From NCBI GenBank assembly GCA_944320775.1, contig CALUIV010000023.1, forward strand, positions 1-49,816: a DNA stretch of 49,816 nt, read 5' to 3'. Position 1 is the stretch's first letter. Every line of letters starts with the position of its first letter. The position numbers were made by a program, and so were the translations under genes. The notes below the pieces were generated by a model. The model searched no databases. It was not told the origin of the DNA and was given only the letters and a program-made list of their open reading frames with translations. This DNA comes from an uncultured Paraprevotella sp. Lineage in GTDB: Bacteria; Bacteroidota; Bacteroidia; Bacteroidales; Bacteroidaceae. This document shows, piece by piece, positions 1-9,841 of the stretch.

Positions 1-45
1 AAAGCTGTGAAGCAGGCTTTCGACAGGCTGACACCAGCCGCCTGA
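1..45 (+). CDS. possible C-terminal end of a gene running in from the left
   Basis: The first 45 bases read in frame 1 as KAVKQAFDRLTPAA followed by TGA at 43-45. The segment is more GC-rich than the AT-rich gap after it (46-97), as expected for coding DNA. Fourteen residues are too few to identify a family, so this is an inference from composition and the open frame only. Confidence 0.3.
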   Translation, partial: KAVKQAFDRLTPAA

Positions 46-97
46 GGAGCTACACTTTACTTGCGAAACTTAAGTTATTAAATTATGGGTAAAATAT

Positions 98-943
98 TTA
101 TTTTCTGAATTGTGGCTCTCCTAATTTTCGACATAGTTTTCCACCTAGCATACAATATAATCCTAATATAATAAACGGAATACTAAGTAATTGTCCCATA
201 TTCAGCAGCATATTAGCTTCGAATGCTTCTTGTACTTCCTTAGTGAATTCCAGAAGAAAGCGTGCCGTGAAAATAGTTGTCAGGCAAAATCCAAAATAGA
301 ATCCGCTTCCAACATAATTTGGGCGTTTTCGGTACAGATACAGGCCGATAATGAAAAAAGCCAGATAACAGAGAGCTTCATATAGTTGACCAGGATGTCG
401 TGGTTGCATATCGACACGTTCGAAAATAAAAGCCCATGGTACCGTAGTTGGATCACCGATGATTTCTGAATTCATCAGATTTCCTATACGAATAAAGAAG
501 GCACATATCGGTGTAGCGATAGCGATATTGTCTAATACACGCATCAGGTTTATTTTAGTACGGCGTACATACAACCAAAGCGCAATCATTAATCCAAGTG
601 TACCTCCATGGCTTGCTAAGCCTTCATAACCAGTAAAAATCCAACCGTTTGCTGTATGACGCATGGGAAGAATCATTTCCAGCGGATGACTGAGAAAATA
701 GCCAGGTTCGTAAAAAAGGCAATGTCCTAGACGGGCACCAATAAGAATACCCAAAAAGCAATAGAAAAAAAGAGGTTCAAAAAGTTCGTCTTTTATTTTT
801 TGCTGTTTATAGAGCTTTTGTACGATGAAATATCCCGATAATAAGGCCAGACACCAGCATAATGAATACCATCGGATGCTGAAATTACCAATATGGAATG
901 CCTCCACCGGAGGATTCCATAAAATATAGAGTAGGGAAGTCAT
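98..943 (-). CDS. lgt: prolipoprotein diacylglyceryl transferase
   Basis: Inner-membrane enzyme that moves a diacylglyceryl group from phosphatidylglycerol to the lipobox cysteine of prolipoproteins, the first step of lipoprotein maturation. The 281-aa length is normal for Lgt. Visible family features are an N-terminal segment with several hydrophobic helices, GARLGH at about 69-74, SHGGTLG at about 111-117 and the Lgt signature [12 protein letters not shown] at about 152-163, with PGQLYEAL after it. It starts 11 bp downstream of ychF on the same strand, so the two are probably co-transcribed. Confidence 0.96.
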   Translation of the reverse strand: MTSLLYILWNPPVEAFHIGNFSIRWYSLCWCLALLSGYFIVQKLYKQQKIKDELFEPLFFYCFLGILIGARLGHCLFYEPGYFLSHPLEMILPMRHTANGWIFTGYEGLASHGGTLGLMIALWLYVRRTKINLMRVLDNIAIATPICAFFIRIGNLMNSEIIGDPTTVPWAFIFERVDMQPRHPGQLYEALCYLAFFIIGLYLYRKRPNYVGSGFYFGFCLTTIFTARFLLEFTKEVQEAFEANMLLNMGQLLSIPFIILGLYCMLGGKLCRKLGEPQFRK

Positions 944-954
944 GAATTGAATAT

Positions 955-2058
955 TTATACATTAAAACGGAAATGCATAATATCGCCGTCTTGTACAACA
1001 TAGTCTTTACCTTCTACGCTCATTTTTCCGGCTTCGCGAACGGCTGCCTCAGAACCGTATTTGATATAATCGTCATACTTAATCACTTCTGCACGGATAA
1101 ATCCTTTCTCGAAATCGGTATGGATGACGCCGGCACATTGTGGCGCTTTCCAGCCTTTACGGAAGGTCCAGGCTTTTACTTCCATTTTTCCAGCTGTAAT
1201 ATAGGTCTGCAGATTCAAAAGATGATAAATGGATTTGATCAGGCGGTCACATCCTGATTCTTTTAAGCCCATATCTTCAAGAAACATTTGTTTTTCTTCA
1301 TAACTTTCCAGTTCTGCTATATCAGCTTCTGTTTGGGCTGAAATAATCAGTAATTCAGCATGTTCATCTTTGATTGCTTCGCGAACTGCATCTACATATT
1401 TATTACCATTTGCTGCTGACTGGTCGTCAACATTGCAAACATAAAGAACGGGTTTGGTTGTGAGTAAAAACAGGTTTTTAGCGGCTGCAATTTCTTCTTC
1501 TGTTTCAAAAACGACTGTACGGGCTGATTTTCCCTGAAGTAATGCCTCATGGTAACGAAGCAAAACGTCGTATTCGATTTTTGCTTGTTTGTCACCACCG
1601 ACTTTAGCTGCTTTTTCAACACGTTTCAGCCGGTTTTCTACTGTTTCTAAGTCTTTTAGCTGAAGTTCTGTGTCGATTATTTCTTTGTCGCGAACCGGAT
1701 CGACAGAACCGTCTACGTGTACAATATTGTCGTTGTCGAAGCACCGGAGTACGTGAATGATGGCATCTGTTTCACGGATATTTCCTAAAAACTGGTTTCC
1801 CAATCCTTCGCCTTTGCTGGCACCTTTTACGAGTCCGGCAATATCTACGATTTCACATGTTGCGGGTACGATACGATCCGGTTGTACTAATTCTGCTAAT
1901 TTTGTTAGTCGTTCATCAGGCACGGAAATTTGTCCAAGTTGAGCATCAATAGTACAAAACGGAAAATTTGCTGCCTGTGCCTTTGCACTTGATAAACAGT
2001 TGAATAGAGTAGACTTACCTACATTAGGCAGTCCAACGATACCTGCTTTTAAAGCCAT
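955..2058 (-). CDS. ychF: redox/ribosome-associated GTPase-like ATPase YchF (Obg family)
   Basis: Translation-associated P-loop NTPase; YchF proteins bind ribosomes and prefer ATP over GTP (family knowledge). The 367-aa length is standard. P-loop GLPNVGKST at 9-17, the switch sequence [28 protein letters not shown] for G3, NVDD in the G4 position (the non-canonical form that accounts for ATP preference) and a C-terminal TGS domain ending [10 protein letters not shown] are all visible. A promoter -7 element, TAATTTTG, lies at 2105-2098 upstream of the start. lgt follows 11 bp downstream. Confidence 0.96.
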   Translation of the reverse strand: MALKAGIVGLPNVGKSTLFNCLSSAKAQAANFPFCTIDAQLGQISVPDERLTKLAELVQPDRIVPATCEIVDIAGLVKGASKGEGLGNQFLGNIRETDAIIHVLRCFDNDNIVHVDGSVDPVRDKEIIDTELQLKDLETVENRLKRVEKAAKVGGDKQAKIEYDVLLRYHEALLQGKSARTVVFETEEEIAAAKNLFLLTTKPVLYVCNVDDQSAANGNKYVDAVREAIKDEHAELLIISAQTEADIAELESYEEKQMFLEDMGLKESGCDRLIKSIYHLLNLQTYITAGKMEVKAWTFRKGWKAPQCAGVIHTDFEKGFIRAEVIKYDDYIKYGSEAAVREAGKMSVEGKDYVVQDGDIMHFRFNV

Positions 2059-2196
2059 AGTTTATGTTTTTTAAAAATGATTCTATTTTAACAGGCGCAA
2101 AATTACGAATAAATCCGGTAAGGAAAAAATAACCGGCTTTATCGGGTGGTGATTTTCGCCTTTTTATATATTGGTTTATATTTTATTTTTCTGTCC

Positions 2197-4965
2197 TTAA
2201 TGGGCTTCTAGCCAGTTGTTTCCCCAGCCAAAATCTGCTTCAAGCGGTACTTTCATTGTATAGGCTTTTTCCATTTCTTCTACTACAATTTGTTGTACTT
2301 TCTCTTTTTCTTCTGGATATACACTGAAATTAAGTTCGTCATGTACTTGCAAAATCATTTTAGAACGAATGTTTTCTTCTTGAAAACGTTTGTAAATATG
2401 AATCATGGCGATTTTAATGATATCGGCAGCACTTCCTTGAATCGGAGCGTTGATGGCATTCCGTTCTGCATAACCCCGGACAACGGCATTGTGGCTGTTG
2501 ATGTCGCGCAGATAACATTTACGATGATATACAGTTTCTGTATATCCTTTTTGGCGGGCCATATCAATACTGCGATTCATATATTCTTTTACCTTGGGAT
2601 AGGTTTGGAAGTATTCTTCAATTAAGTTTTTGGCTTCTGTACGACTGACATTCATTCGTTCTGCTAAACCGAATGCTGTTATGCCATAAATGATACCAAA
2701 ATTGGCTGTTTTAGCTTTACTTCTTTCTTCACGTGTTACTTCATCGATACTTTTTTTGAAAACTTTTGCTGCCGTAGCTGCATGAATGTCATGTCCTTCG
2801 CGGAAAGCTTCAATCATATTTGTATCGCCACTTAAATGAGCCATGATGCGCAATTCTATTTGTGAATAGTCGGCTGAAAAGAATATACATCCTTCTTCTG
2901 GAATAAACGCTTTTCGTATTTCTTTGCCATGTTCATTTCTTACAGGAATGTTTTGTAAATTCGGATTACTACTACTTAAACGTCCTGTAGCCGTAATAGT
3001 TTGGTTGAAAGACGTATGAATATGTCCGGTTTTTGGATTTATCAGTTTGGGTAGTGCATCAATGTAAGTTCCTAGAAGTTTTTTTAGTCCGCGATGTTCC
3101 AGGATTTTTTCGACAATTTCGTGTTTTGAACGTAGACTTTCCAAAACTTCTTCCGATGTAACGTATTGGCCGGTTTTCGTCTTTTTAGGTTTGTCAATTA
3201 TTTTAAGTCGGTCAAAAAGGATTTCACCTACTTGTTTGGGAGAGGCGATATTAAAGTCTGTTCCTGCTAGCGCATGAATTTCTTTTTCAATGCGTTTCAT
3301 CTCACTTGTGTAAAGTAGGGACGTTTCTTTAAGTCCTTCTGTATCGATACAAACTCCATTACGTTCCATATAAGCCAATACGGGCATTAGAGGCATTTCT
3401 ATGTCCCAAAAAAGTTGTTCACATCCGTTTTCCTTTAGGAGCGGTTCCAGAATATTTTTTAGTTTGAGTGTGACATCTGCGTCTTCACAAGCATATTCAT
3501 AAACTTCGGTAGGGGAGAGATCGGCCATATTTTTTTGGTTCTTTCCTTTGTTTCCGATGAGTTCCTCTATTTTTATGGTTTGATAGTTTAAATATACTTC
3601 AGCCATATAGTCCATGCCATGATGCAATTCTGGTTGTAGCAAATAATGGGCTATCATCGTATCGAAAATTTTTCCTTTCAGGTTGATCCCATAATTTTGC
3701 AATACCAGAAGATCATATTTTATATTTTGACCTATTTTAAGAATATTTTCATTTTCATATATCGGTTTAAATTCATTAACTATTTTTTGTGCTTCTTTGT
3801 CATTTTGTGGTATAGGTACATAAAATGCCTGATTTTCTTTTACACTAAAACTTAAACCTACCAATTTTGCTGAAATTGGATCAGTACCAGTTGTTTCTGT
3901 ATCTAGACTGATAAAATCTTTTGTAATGAATAAATCAATAATTTTTCTTCTTTTTTCTTCATTATCAATTAGTTGATAGTCAAAATAGCTCTTGTTATAG
4001 CGTTCAATACTCGTGTTTTTGGAATTTTCTTGGGATTCGTCCGTAAATTCTGCAAAGAGAGTGCCCTGAAAAAGATCTTTTTGGACGTAATTATTTTCTT
4101 TCTTAAATTTACGGTCGATCAGACTACGAAATTCCAATTCTTCAAATATCTTTTTTAATGAATTCTCATCTGCAGCTTCAGTTTTCAATTGTTCAAGATC
4201 TAGTTTGATCGGAACGTCAGTTTTAATAGTTGCCAGGAATTTCGAGAATTCAATCTGTTCTTTGTTATTTTCTATTTTTGTTTTAATTGCACCTTTAAGT
4301 TGATCGGTATTGGCCAACAGATTTTCTATGCTGTTGAATTGTTGGATTAATTTTCCGGCTGTTTTTTCACCAACACCTGGACAGCCTGGGATATTGTCGG
4401 CGCTGTCGCCCATCAATCCCAATAGGTCTATAACTTGTAGGGGAGATGTGAGACCATATTTTTCATTAATCTCGTTTACACCTAATATTTCAAATTCTTT
4501 ATCGCCATATTTAGGACGATACATTTTTATGTGTTCTGTGACCAGTTGTCCATAATCTTTGTCCGGAGTCATCATATAGGTGTCAATACCTAGTGAATCT
4601 GCTTGTTTGGCCAAAGTTCCGATAACATCGTCCGCTTCATATCCGGCTACTTCTAATATAGGTATATGATAAGCTCGGATGATTTCTTTAATGTAAGGTA
4701 CTGCTGTGCGTATTCCTTCTGGGGTTTCTTCGCGTTGAGCTTTATATTTCTCGTAAGCTTCGTGCCGGAAGGTTGGTCCTGCCGGGTCAAAAGCGATTCC
4801 AATGTGAGATGGCTTTTCTTTGTTTAAAACTTCTTCTAAGGTATTGACAAAGCCTAAAATAGCCGATGTATTCAGTCCTTTTGAATTGATACGTGGATTC
4901 TTGATAAAAGCATAGTAAGCTCTGAAGATGAGCGCATAGGCATCGAGCAAAAATAATTTCTTCAT
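2197..4965 (-). CDS. polA: DNA polymerase I
   Basis: Repair and lagging-strand maturation polymerase of 922 aa. Domain order is complete: N-terminal 5'-nuclease (LDAYALIFRAYYA, EADDVIG, MGDSADNIPG); 3'-5' exonuclease with all metal-binding acids visible (SLDTETTGTDP at about 352, NIKYD, YEYACEDAD), so proofreading should be active, unlike some Gram-positive and Taq enzymes; polymerase domain with motif A ADYSQIELRIMAHLSGD, motif B KTANFGIIYGITAFG and motif C LQVHDELNF. It is monocistronic in appearance and divergent from the prenyl synthase, with 90 bp between the starts. Confidence 0.98.
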   Translation of the reverse strand: MKKLFLLDAYALIFRAYYAFIKNPRINSKGLNTSAILGFVNTLEEVLNKEKPSHIGIAFDPAGPTFRHEAYEKYKAQREETPEGIRTAVPYIKEIIRAYHIPILEVAGYEADDVIGTLAKQADSLGIDTYMMTPDKDYGQLVTEHIKMYRPKYGDKEFEILGVNEINEKYGLTSPLQVIDLLGLMGDSADNIPGCPGVGEKTAGKLIQQFNSIENLLANTDQLKGAIKTKIENNKEQIEFSKFLATIKTDVPIKLDLEQLKTEAADENSLKKIFEELEFRSLIDRKFKKENNYVQKDLFQGTLFAEFTDESQENSKNTSIERYNKSYFDYQLIDNEEKRRKIIDLFITKDFISLDTETTGTDPISAKLVGLSFSVKENQAFYVPIPQNDKEAQKIVNEFKPIYENENILKIGQNIKYDLLVLQNYGINLKGKIFDTMIAHYLLQPELHHGMDYMAEVYLNYQTIKIEELIGNKGKNQKNMADLSPTEVYEYACEDADVTLKLKNILEPLLKENGCEQLFWDIEMPLMPVLAYMERNGVCIDTEGLKETSLLYTSEMKRIEKEIHALAGTDFNIASPKQVGEILFDRLKIIDKPKKTKTGQYVTSEEVLESLRSKHEIVEKILEHRGLKKLLGTYIDALPKLINPKTGHIHTSFNQTITATGRLSSSNPNLQNIPVRNEHGKEIRKAFIPEEGCIFFSADYSQIELRIMAHLSGDTNMIEAFREGHDIHAATAAKVFKKSIDEVTREERSKAKTANFGIIYGITAFGLAERMNVSRTEAKNLIEEYFQTYPKVKEYMNRSIDMARQKGYTETVYHRKCYLRDINSHNAVVRGYAERNAINAPIQGSAADIIKIAMIHIYKRFQEENIRSKMILQVHDELNFSVYPEEKEKVQQIVVEEMEKAYTMKVPLEADFGWGNNWLEAH

Positions 4966-5025
4966 AATGCAATAGTTTTCAGCGTAAAATTACGTAAAAA
5001 ATATCAGCTACTTTATTTTTTTATG

Positions 5026-5033
5026 TAATTTTG
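5026..5033 (+). promoter_or_regulatory. -7 promoter element for the polyprenyl synthase
   Basis: TAATTTTG matches the Bacteroidetes -7 consensus TAnnTTTG exactly and lies 22 bp before the ATG at 5056. I see no good TTTG -33 element at the usual spacing, so the promoter would rest mainly on the -7 box. Confidence 0.45.
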
Positions 5034-5055
5034 TGTCCCAATACAACCTTTTTAT

Positions 5056-6033
5056 ATGGATAAGTTATCAGAAATACGATTACCAGTTGAAAAAGAATTG
5101 GCTGAATATACAGCTCTTTTTCGTTCTTCATTGCAACATTCCAATCCTGTCTTGCAAGTCGCTTTGACACATCTTTCCAGTCGTACGGGTAAGATGATGC
5201 GTCCGGTATTATTGTTTCTGGTAGCTCGTTTATATGGAAAGGTTACATCTGAAATCTTACATGCGGCAGTAAGTCTTGAATTGTTGCATACTGCAAGTTT
5301 GGTACATGATGATATAGTTGATGAAAGCGATATGCGTCGTGGGCAAAGTTCTGTCAATGCACTTTTGAATAATAAGTCTGCGGTGTTGGTAGGAGATTAT
5401 TTGTTGTCTACTTCTTTGCAACATGCTGCTTTGACGAGTAATATTCGTGTGGTTGAGCTTATTTCCTGGTTGGGACAGACGCTTTCCGATGGAGAATTAT
5501 TGCAATTGGCCAATATTGAGCGCGAGTTGATTTCTGAGGATTCCTATTATGAGGTTATCAAGAAGAAGACAGCTGCATTATTTGCTGTTTGTGCCCAAAT
5601 GGGTGCTTACTTGGCTGATGCCAGCGATGAAATGGTGGAAAAGTCCAGACTTTTAGGAGAATATATTGGTATTTGTTTTCAATTGAGAGACGATATATTC
5701 GATTATTATGATAGCAAGGAAATTGGGAAGCCAACAGGAAACGACATGAAAGAAGGTAAGCTTACTTTACCTGTCATTTATGCTGTTAACCATTCCGGTT
5801 CTGCTGAAGTGCGACAATTGGCTTTAAAGGTTAAGGCCGGTACTACTACGGAGCAGGAGATTAGTTTTTTAGTGCAGTTTACTAAAGAACATGGTGGAAT
5901 TGATTATGCGGAACAGGTTATGGAAGAATATAAAGCTAAGGCTTTGGATCTGCTTCATTCGATGAATGGAGATGCAACGATTATTGGTGCTCTTGAAGCT
6001 TATTTGGATTTTGTGCTCATTCGCAAATTATAA
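5056..6033 (+). CDS. polyprenyl diphosphate synthase (trans-isoprenyl, IspA/IspB family)
   Basis: Condenses isopentenyl diphosphate onto allylic diphosphates to make a long prenyl chain, probably the menaquinone side chain in this group (inference). The 325-aa protein has the first aspartate-rich motif in HDDIVDESDMRRG at about 80-92 and the second in QLRDDIFDYYD at about 212-222, plus the GKMMRP substrate-binding segment near residue 45. Length and motifs match octaprenyl/heptaprenyl synthases rather than short farnesyl synthases; chain length cannot be read with certainty. Convergent with deoC, sharing a bidirectional terminator. Confidence 0.93.
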   Translation: MDKLSEIRLPVEKELAEYTALFRSSLQHSNPVLQVALTHLSSRTGKMMRPVLLFLVARLYGKVTSEILHAAVSLELLHTASLVHDDIVDESDMRRGQSSVNALLNNKSAVLVGDYLLSTSLQHAALTSNIRVVELISWLGQTLSDGELLQLANIERELISEDSYYEVIKKKTAALFAVCAQMGAYLADASDEMVEKSRLLGEYIGICFQLRDDIFDYYDSKEIGKPTGNDMKEGKLTLPVIYAVNHSGSAEVRQLALKVKAGTTTEQEISFLVQFTKEHGGIDYAEQVMEEYKAKALDLLHSMNGDATIIGALEAYLDFVLIRKL

Positions 6034-6062
6034 AAGAATAGATGATATTAGTGATAATATAG

Positions 6063-6096
6063 ATGCATCCCAAAAGTTTATGCTTTTGGGATGCAT
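6063..6096. terminator. bidirectional terminator between prenyl synthase and deoC
   Basis: Perfect 14-bp stem (ATGCATCCCAAAAG and its complement) with a 6-nt TTTATG loop, followed by TTCATTTTG on plus and an AT-rich tail on minus. It lies between two convergent genes. Confidence 0.85.
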
Positions 6097-6128
6097 TTCA
6101 TTTTGATTTATTTTTGTGCGCTCATATT

Positions 6129-7043
6129 TTAGAAAAATTTGATGGACTCACCAGTAATATCTTGCAGAAGTGGGTTTGCTAATTTACTTGTTCCTAACCG
6201 GAACCGTTCTGTTGTTAACCATTCTTCTCCCAATATTTCTTTAACAATTGTGTAATATGACAATGCCAGATCAACGTCATTGATACCTCCAGCTACTTTA
6301 AATCCTATCTGAATACCGGTTTTGTCATAGTATTCTTTTATGGCTTCACATATTGTATAGGCTGCTTCTGGACTAGCTCCCTGTATTTCTTTTCCTGTCG
6401 ATGTTTTGATGAAATCTGCTCCTGCATACATACATAATAAGGCTGCCTTTTTGATGTTTTCTGCGTTCATCAGGCACCCCGTCTCCAGTATGACCTTAAG
6501 CTTTTTTGTACCGCATGTGGCTTTTATTTCTTCGATTTCATCGCATAATGATTCATAATCTCCATTTAAGAAACTGCCTACAGACATGACAATATCAATC
6601 TCGGTTGCACCGTCTTTTAGGGCTAAGGCAGTTTCTGCAATTTTAATCTCAGTAAGGGCTTGTGATGATGGGAAATTACCGGATACGCAAGCAACTTCTA
6701 CACCTTCAACTTCCAACGATTGACTTACAATTTGGGCAAATTTTGGGAAAACACAGATACTGGCAACATGTGGCAATTCCGGATATTTATCCTCAAATGC
6801 ATTTACTTTTTCTGTGAGTTTTAGAATGCTTTCTTCGCTGTCGGTTACTTTAAGTGATGTTAGTTCAATGCAGCTGAACAAAAATTTTTTAACTTCCAGT
6901 GTATCGTTTTCCGCTTTCTTGTCTTTTAATATTTTGCCAACTTTATTTTTGATATCTGTATCAGAAATTTTTGTAGAATATAGGTTTAATGCTTGTTCGT
7001 ATTTGTTTTGATACATTTCGTCCGCTGATTTTATTGCTTCCAT
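6129..7043 (-). CDS. deoC: deoxyribose-phosphate aldolase
   Basis: Class I aldolase that splits 2-deoxyribose 5-phosphate into glyceraldehyde 3-phosphate and acetaldehyde during deoxynucleoside salvage. At 304 aa it is longer than the 220-aa bacterial type and resembles the longer DeoC subgroup with an extra N-terminal helical region of about 60 residues. Catalytic features visible: GATEIDIV with the conserved Asp, KVILETG, the Schiff-base lysine in ADFIKTSTGK, and the second active-site lysine in GFKVAGGI. It follows the MazG-like gene by 1 bp, so it belongs to the dtd-mazG-deoC unit. Confidence 0.95.
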   Translation of the reverse strand: MEAIKSADEMYQNKYEQALNLYSTKISDTDIKNKVGKILKDKKAENDTLEVKKFLFSCIELTSLKVTDSEESILKLTEKVNAFEDKYPELPHVASICVFPKFAQIVSQSLEVEGVEVACVSGNFPSSQALTEIKIAETALALKDGATEIDIVMSVGSFLNGDYESLCDEIEEIKATCGTKKLKVILETGCLMNAENIKKAALLCMYAGADFIKTSTGKEIQGASPEAAYTICEAIKEYYDKTGIQIGFKVAGGINDVDLALSYYTIVKEILGEEWLTTERFRLGTSKLANPLLQDITGESIKFF

Positions 7044-7044
7044 T

Positions 7045-7368
7045 TTATTTTAGTTTTTGATTATTTATATGTCGGTCTTTATCTCTGTTCGTTTTTTTGG
7101 CGAAACTTTGCTCGAGTGCCTTTGTTAGATTTACACCGGTTTGATTTGCCAGACAGATTAATACCCAGAGGACATCAGCCATTTCTTCCTCAAGATTCTC
7201 TTTTTCGCCGGTTTTAAAAGATTGATCGCCATATTTTCGAGCAATTACCCGGGCTAATTCACCGACTTCTTCTGTCAGGCAGGCCATATTAGTAAGCTCG
7301 CTAAAGTAGCGAACACCATATTTTTTTATCCAATCATCAACTGATTTTTGTGCTTCGTCAATAGTCAT
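7045..7368 (-). CDS. MazG-like nucleotide pyrophosphohydrolase
   Basis: Small (107 aa) all-alpha NTP pyrophosphatase of the MazG/dUTPase superfamily, expected to hydrolyse nucleoside triphosphates to monophosphate and pyrophosphate for pool cleaning. The metal-binding pattern EEVGELARVI followed by NLEEEMADVLWVL (EExxE...ExxD) is clear. Its start is 1 bp after the dtd stop and its stop 1 bp before the deoC start. Exact substrate is unknown. Confidence 0.9.
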   Translation of the reverse strand: MTIDEAQKSVDDWIKKYGVRYFSELTNMACLTEEVGELARVIARKYGDQSFKTGEKENLEEEMADVLWVLICLANQTGVNLTKALEQSFAKKTNRDKDRHINNQKLK

Positions 7369-7369
7369 A

Positions 7370-7822
7370 TTATTCTTTGTTTTTTGTGTCCATACAGATT
7401 GTCACGGGGCCATCGTTAAGTAGTTCTACTTTCATATCGGCACCAAATTCTCCTGTTTTTACCGTTTTTCCCAGTGCTTGGCTGAGTGTTTGGCAAAAAC
7501 TTGTGTAGAGTGGGATAGCTGTCTCATGTCGTGCAGCACGAATATACGAGGGGCGGTTTCCTTTTTTATAAGATGCCATTAGAGTGAATTGGCTGACCAA
7601 CAGAATTTCTCCTTCTGTATCTATGATATTTTTGTTCATAATCCCGTTTTCATCATCGAAAACTCTTAAACCAATGATTTTTTTGCATAGCCAATCTATA
7701 TCTTCTTGGTTATCAGCTTCTTCTATTCCTAAAAGTATGAGGAAACCGTTATTTATTTCTGATTTCTTTTTATTATTTATGGTCACAGAAGCGTGACTGA
7801 CTCGTTGAATGACAATTCTCAT
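7370..7822 (-). CDS. dtd: D-aminoacyl-tRNA deacylase
   Basis: Removes D-amino acids (and glycine from tRNA-Ala) mischarged onto tRNA, a chirality proofreading step. The 150-aa length and the sequence MRIVIQRVSHASVTI at the start are typical; the catalytic SQFTLMA segment at about 78-84 and the cross-subunit GPVTICMDT motif at about 137-145 are both present. First gene of the tight dtd-mazG-deoC group, 62 bp after uvrC. Confidence 0.96.
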   Translation of the reverse strand: MRIVIQRVSHASVTINNKKKSEINNGFLILLGIEEADNQEDIDWLCKKIIGLRVFDDENGIMNKNIIDTEGEILLVSQFTLMASYKKGNRPSYIRAARHETAIPLYTSFCQTLSQALGKTVKTGEFGADMKVELLNDGPVTICMDTKNKE

Positions 7823-7884
7823 TTTATTTGTTCTTTGTTAATGCAATATTCGTAAAAAAATAATAAAGATCCAAGCCGACAGGG

Positions 7885-9720
7885 TTATTTTTCTTTTGTT
7901 TCGATAAGAAACTCTTTGATGATTTTTGCTTTGGCAGAACCGATTGTTTCTGCTATTTCTGAAAGACTGGCTTCTTTAATTCGTTTGACACTTTTGAATT
8001 TTTTCAGCAGTTCTGCTTTTGTTTTCGGACCGATACCTTTAATTTCATCTAGCTCGGAAGCTGTTTGTTTTTTGCTTCTTTTATCCCGATGGAAACTGAT
8101 GGCGAAACGATGTACTTCATCTTGTATCTGGGTGAGTAGTTTGAATAATTGGCTGTCTGTTTTCATTCCGACAACTATTGGTGGAAAGCCGAAAAGTAAT
8201 TCGTTTGTTCTGTGCCGGTCATCTTTGGCTAATCCTGCTATTGGAATTTTAAGTCCCAATTCTTCTTCGACAACTTGTCGTACTACTTCCATTTGTCCCT
8301 TTCCTCCGTCTGTGATGATAAGGTCGGGTAGTGGTTTGTTTTCTTCCAAAAGTCTGGTATATCTCCGATGAACGACTTCTTTCATCGATGCATAGTCATC
8401 GGGTCCCGTGACTGTTTTTATATTGTATTTTCGATAGTCTTGTTTGCTTGGTTTGCATTTCTTAAAGACTACACATGCAGCGACAGCGTCCGTTCCTGAT
8501 ATGTTGGAGTTATCGAAACATTCAATTTGCATCGGTGGTTTTTCCAGTTTCAGTTGTGCTTGTATTTCTTTCATCAAGCGCATGCTTTTTTGCTCTGGAT
8601 TTAGTTTCTCAGCCTGTTTTAATCGGTCTAATTTATATTGCTTGACGTTTAACAGGGATAGTTCCAATAGTTTCTTTTTATCGCCCCGTTGCGGAATTGT
8701 AACGGTGATTCCTTCCATTTCCAAGTTGATTTCGATGGGCAGGATTATTTCTTTCGATGAGCTTTTATATCGTTCGCGCATTTCTGCAATACCCAAAGCA
8801 AGCAATTCTTCTTGTGTTTCGTTCAGTCTTTTTTTGTATTCAAAAGTAAAAGCCTGGTTGATACTTCCGTTCGTTACGTGCAAGTAATTGATATAAGCAG
8901 ACTGTTCATCGTCTTCTATCGAAAATACATCTATATTGTGCAATATCTGACTGACAACTTCGCTTTTGCTACGATAATTTTCGATCAGATCAAATTTTTG
9001 TTTGATCATTTGGGCTTCTTCAAAGCGCATTTCTGAAGCCAGCTGGTTCATTTCGGCCAGCATCTTTCTACTTATTTCAGCTGTATTTCCTCTGAGTATT
9101 TCTCGGGCTTCTTGAATATATTGCTGATAATTTTCGATGGATTCAGCACCAATGCATGGTCCTTTGCAGTTTTTTATGTGATATTCCAGACAAACATTGA
9201 ATTTTCCGTTCCGGATATTTTCAGGGGTTAATGGCAGATGGCATGTCCGTAATGGATATAGCTTTTTAATCAGTTCCAACAATGAATTCATCGTGGGGAT
9301 ATGGCTATATGGACCGAAGTATGTAGAACCATTGCGAACTATATTTCTGGTTTTAAAAATCCGAGGAAAAAACTCATTTGTGACACAGATAGAAGGATAA
9401 GTTTTATCGTCCTTCAACAGTACGTTGTAACGAGGCTTGTAGCGTTTAATCAGATTGTTTTCTAAAAGTAGGGCATCTTCTTCCGTATTGACTACAACAT
9501 ATCTGATATCTCTGATCTTGCTTACTAGTATAGCTGTTTTTCTACTCTGATGGTCTTTACTGAAATAAGAGTATACACGTCGTTTCAGATTTTTTGCCTT
9601 ACCGACATAAATGATCTCACCTTCCTCGTTCAGGTATTGATAGCATCCCGGACATTCGGGGAGATTGAGAACAATTCCTTTTAAGTATTTATCCAGTTCG
9701 TTTCTTTCGTCATTTGTCAT
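7885..9720 (-). CDS. uvrC: excinuclease ABC subunit C
   Basis: Nuclease of nucleotide excision repair that makes both incisions on damage loaded by UvrAB. The open frame extends up to 9834, but I choose the ATG at 9720 (MTNDERNELDKYL): residues after it match the normal UvrC N-terminus, and a terminator hairpin at 9773-9822 occupies the extension. This gives 611 aa. Visible: GIY-YIG-type domain (CPGCYQYL...IIYVGKAKNLKRRVYSYF), UVR segment (MRFEEAQMIKQKFD), RNase H-like endonuclease (IECFDNSN, DLIITDGGKGQ) and C-terminal helix-hairpin-helix repeats (IKGIGPKTKAELLKKF). Confidence 0.96.
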   Translation of the reverse strand: MTNDERNELDKYLKGIVLNLPECPGCYQYLNEEGEIIYVGKAKNLKRRVYSYFSKDHQSRKTAILVSKIRDIRYVVVNTEEDALLLENNLIKRYKPRYNVLLKDDKTYPSICVTNEFFPRIFKTRNIVRNGSTYFGPYSHIPTMNSLLELIKKLYPLRTCHLPLTPENIRNGKFNVCLEYHIKNCKGPCIGAESIENYQQYIQEAREILRGNTAEISRKMLAEMNQLASEMRFEEAQMIKQKFDLIENYRSKSEVVSQILHNIDVFSIEDDEQSAYINYLHVTNGSINQAFTFEYKKRLNETQEELLALGIAEMRERYKSSSKEIILPIEINLEMEGITVTIPQRGDKKKLLELSLLNVKQYKLDRLKQAEKLNPEQKSMRLMKEIQAQLKLEKPPMQIECFDNSNISGTDAVAACVVFKKCKPSKQDYRKYNIKTVTGPDDYASMKEVVHRRYTRLLEENKPLPDLIITDGGKGQMEVVRQVVEEELGLKIPIAGLAKDDRHRTNELLFGFPPIVVGMKTDSQLFKLLTQIQDEVHRFAISFHRDKRSKKQTASELDEIKGIGPKTKAELLKKFKSVKRIKEASLSEIAETIGSAKAKIIKEFLIETKEK

Positions 9721-9772
9721 AAGGAGATGATCACTTTTGTTTGTTGGCTTTTGGTTTATGCGATAAAAGAGT

Positions 9773-9822
9773 AAAAACAGCGTTTGAGAAATTAAACATA
9801 AATCTTTCAATACGCTGTTTTT
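9773..9822 (-). terminator. terminator between apt and uvrC
   Basis: Perfect 11-bp inverted repeat AAAAACAGCGT/ACGCTGTTTTT with a 28-nt loop, 20 bp downstream of the apt stop. On the minus strand the right arm ends in TTTTT and continues ACTCTTTT. It separates apt from uvrC and argues against a uvrC start at 9834. Confidence 0.65.
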
Positions 9823-9841
9823 ATGTTCTACCATGTTATTT

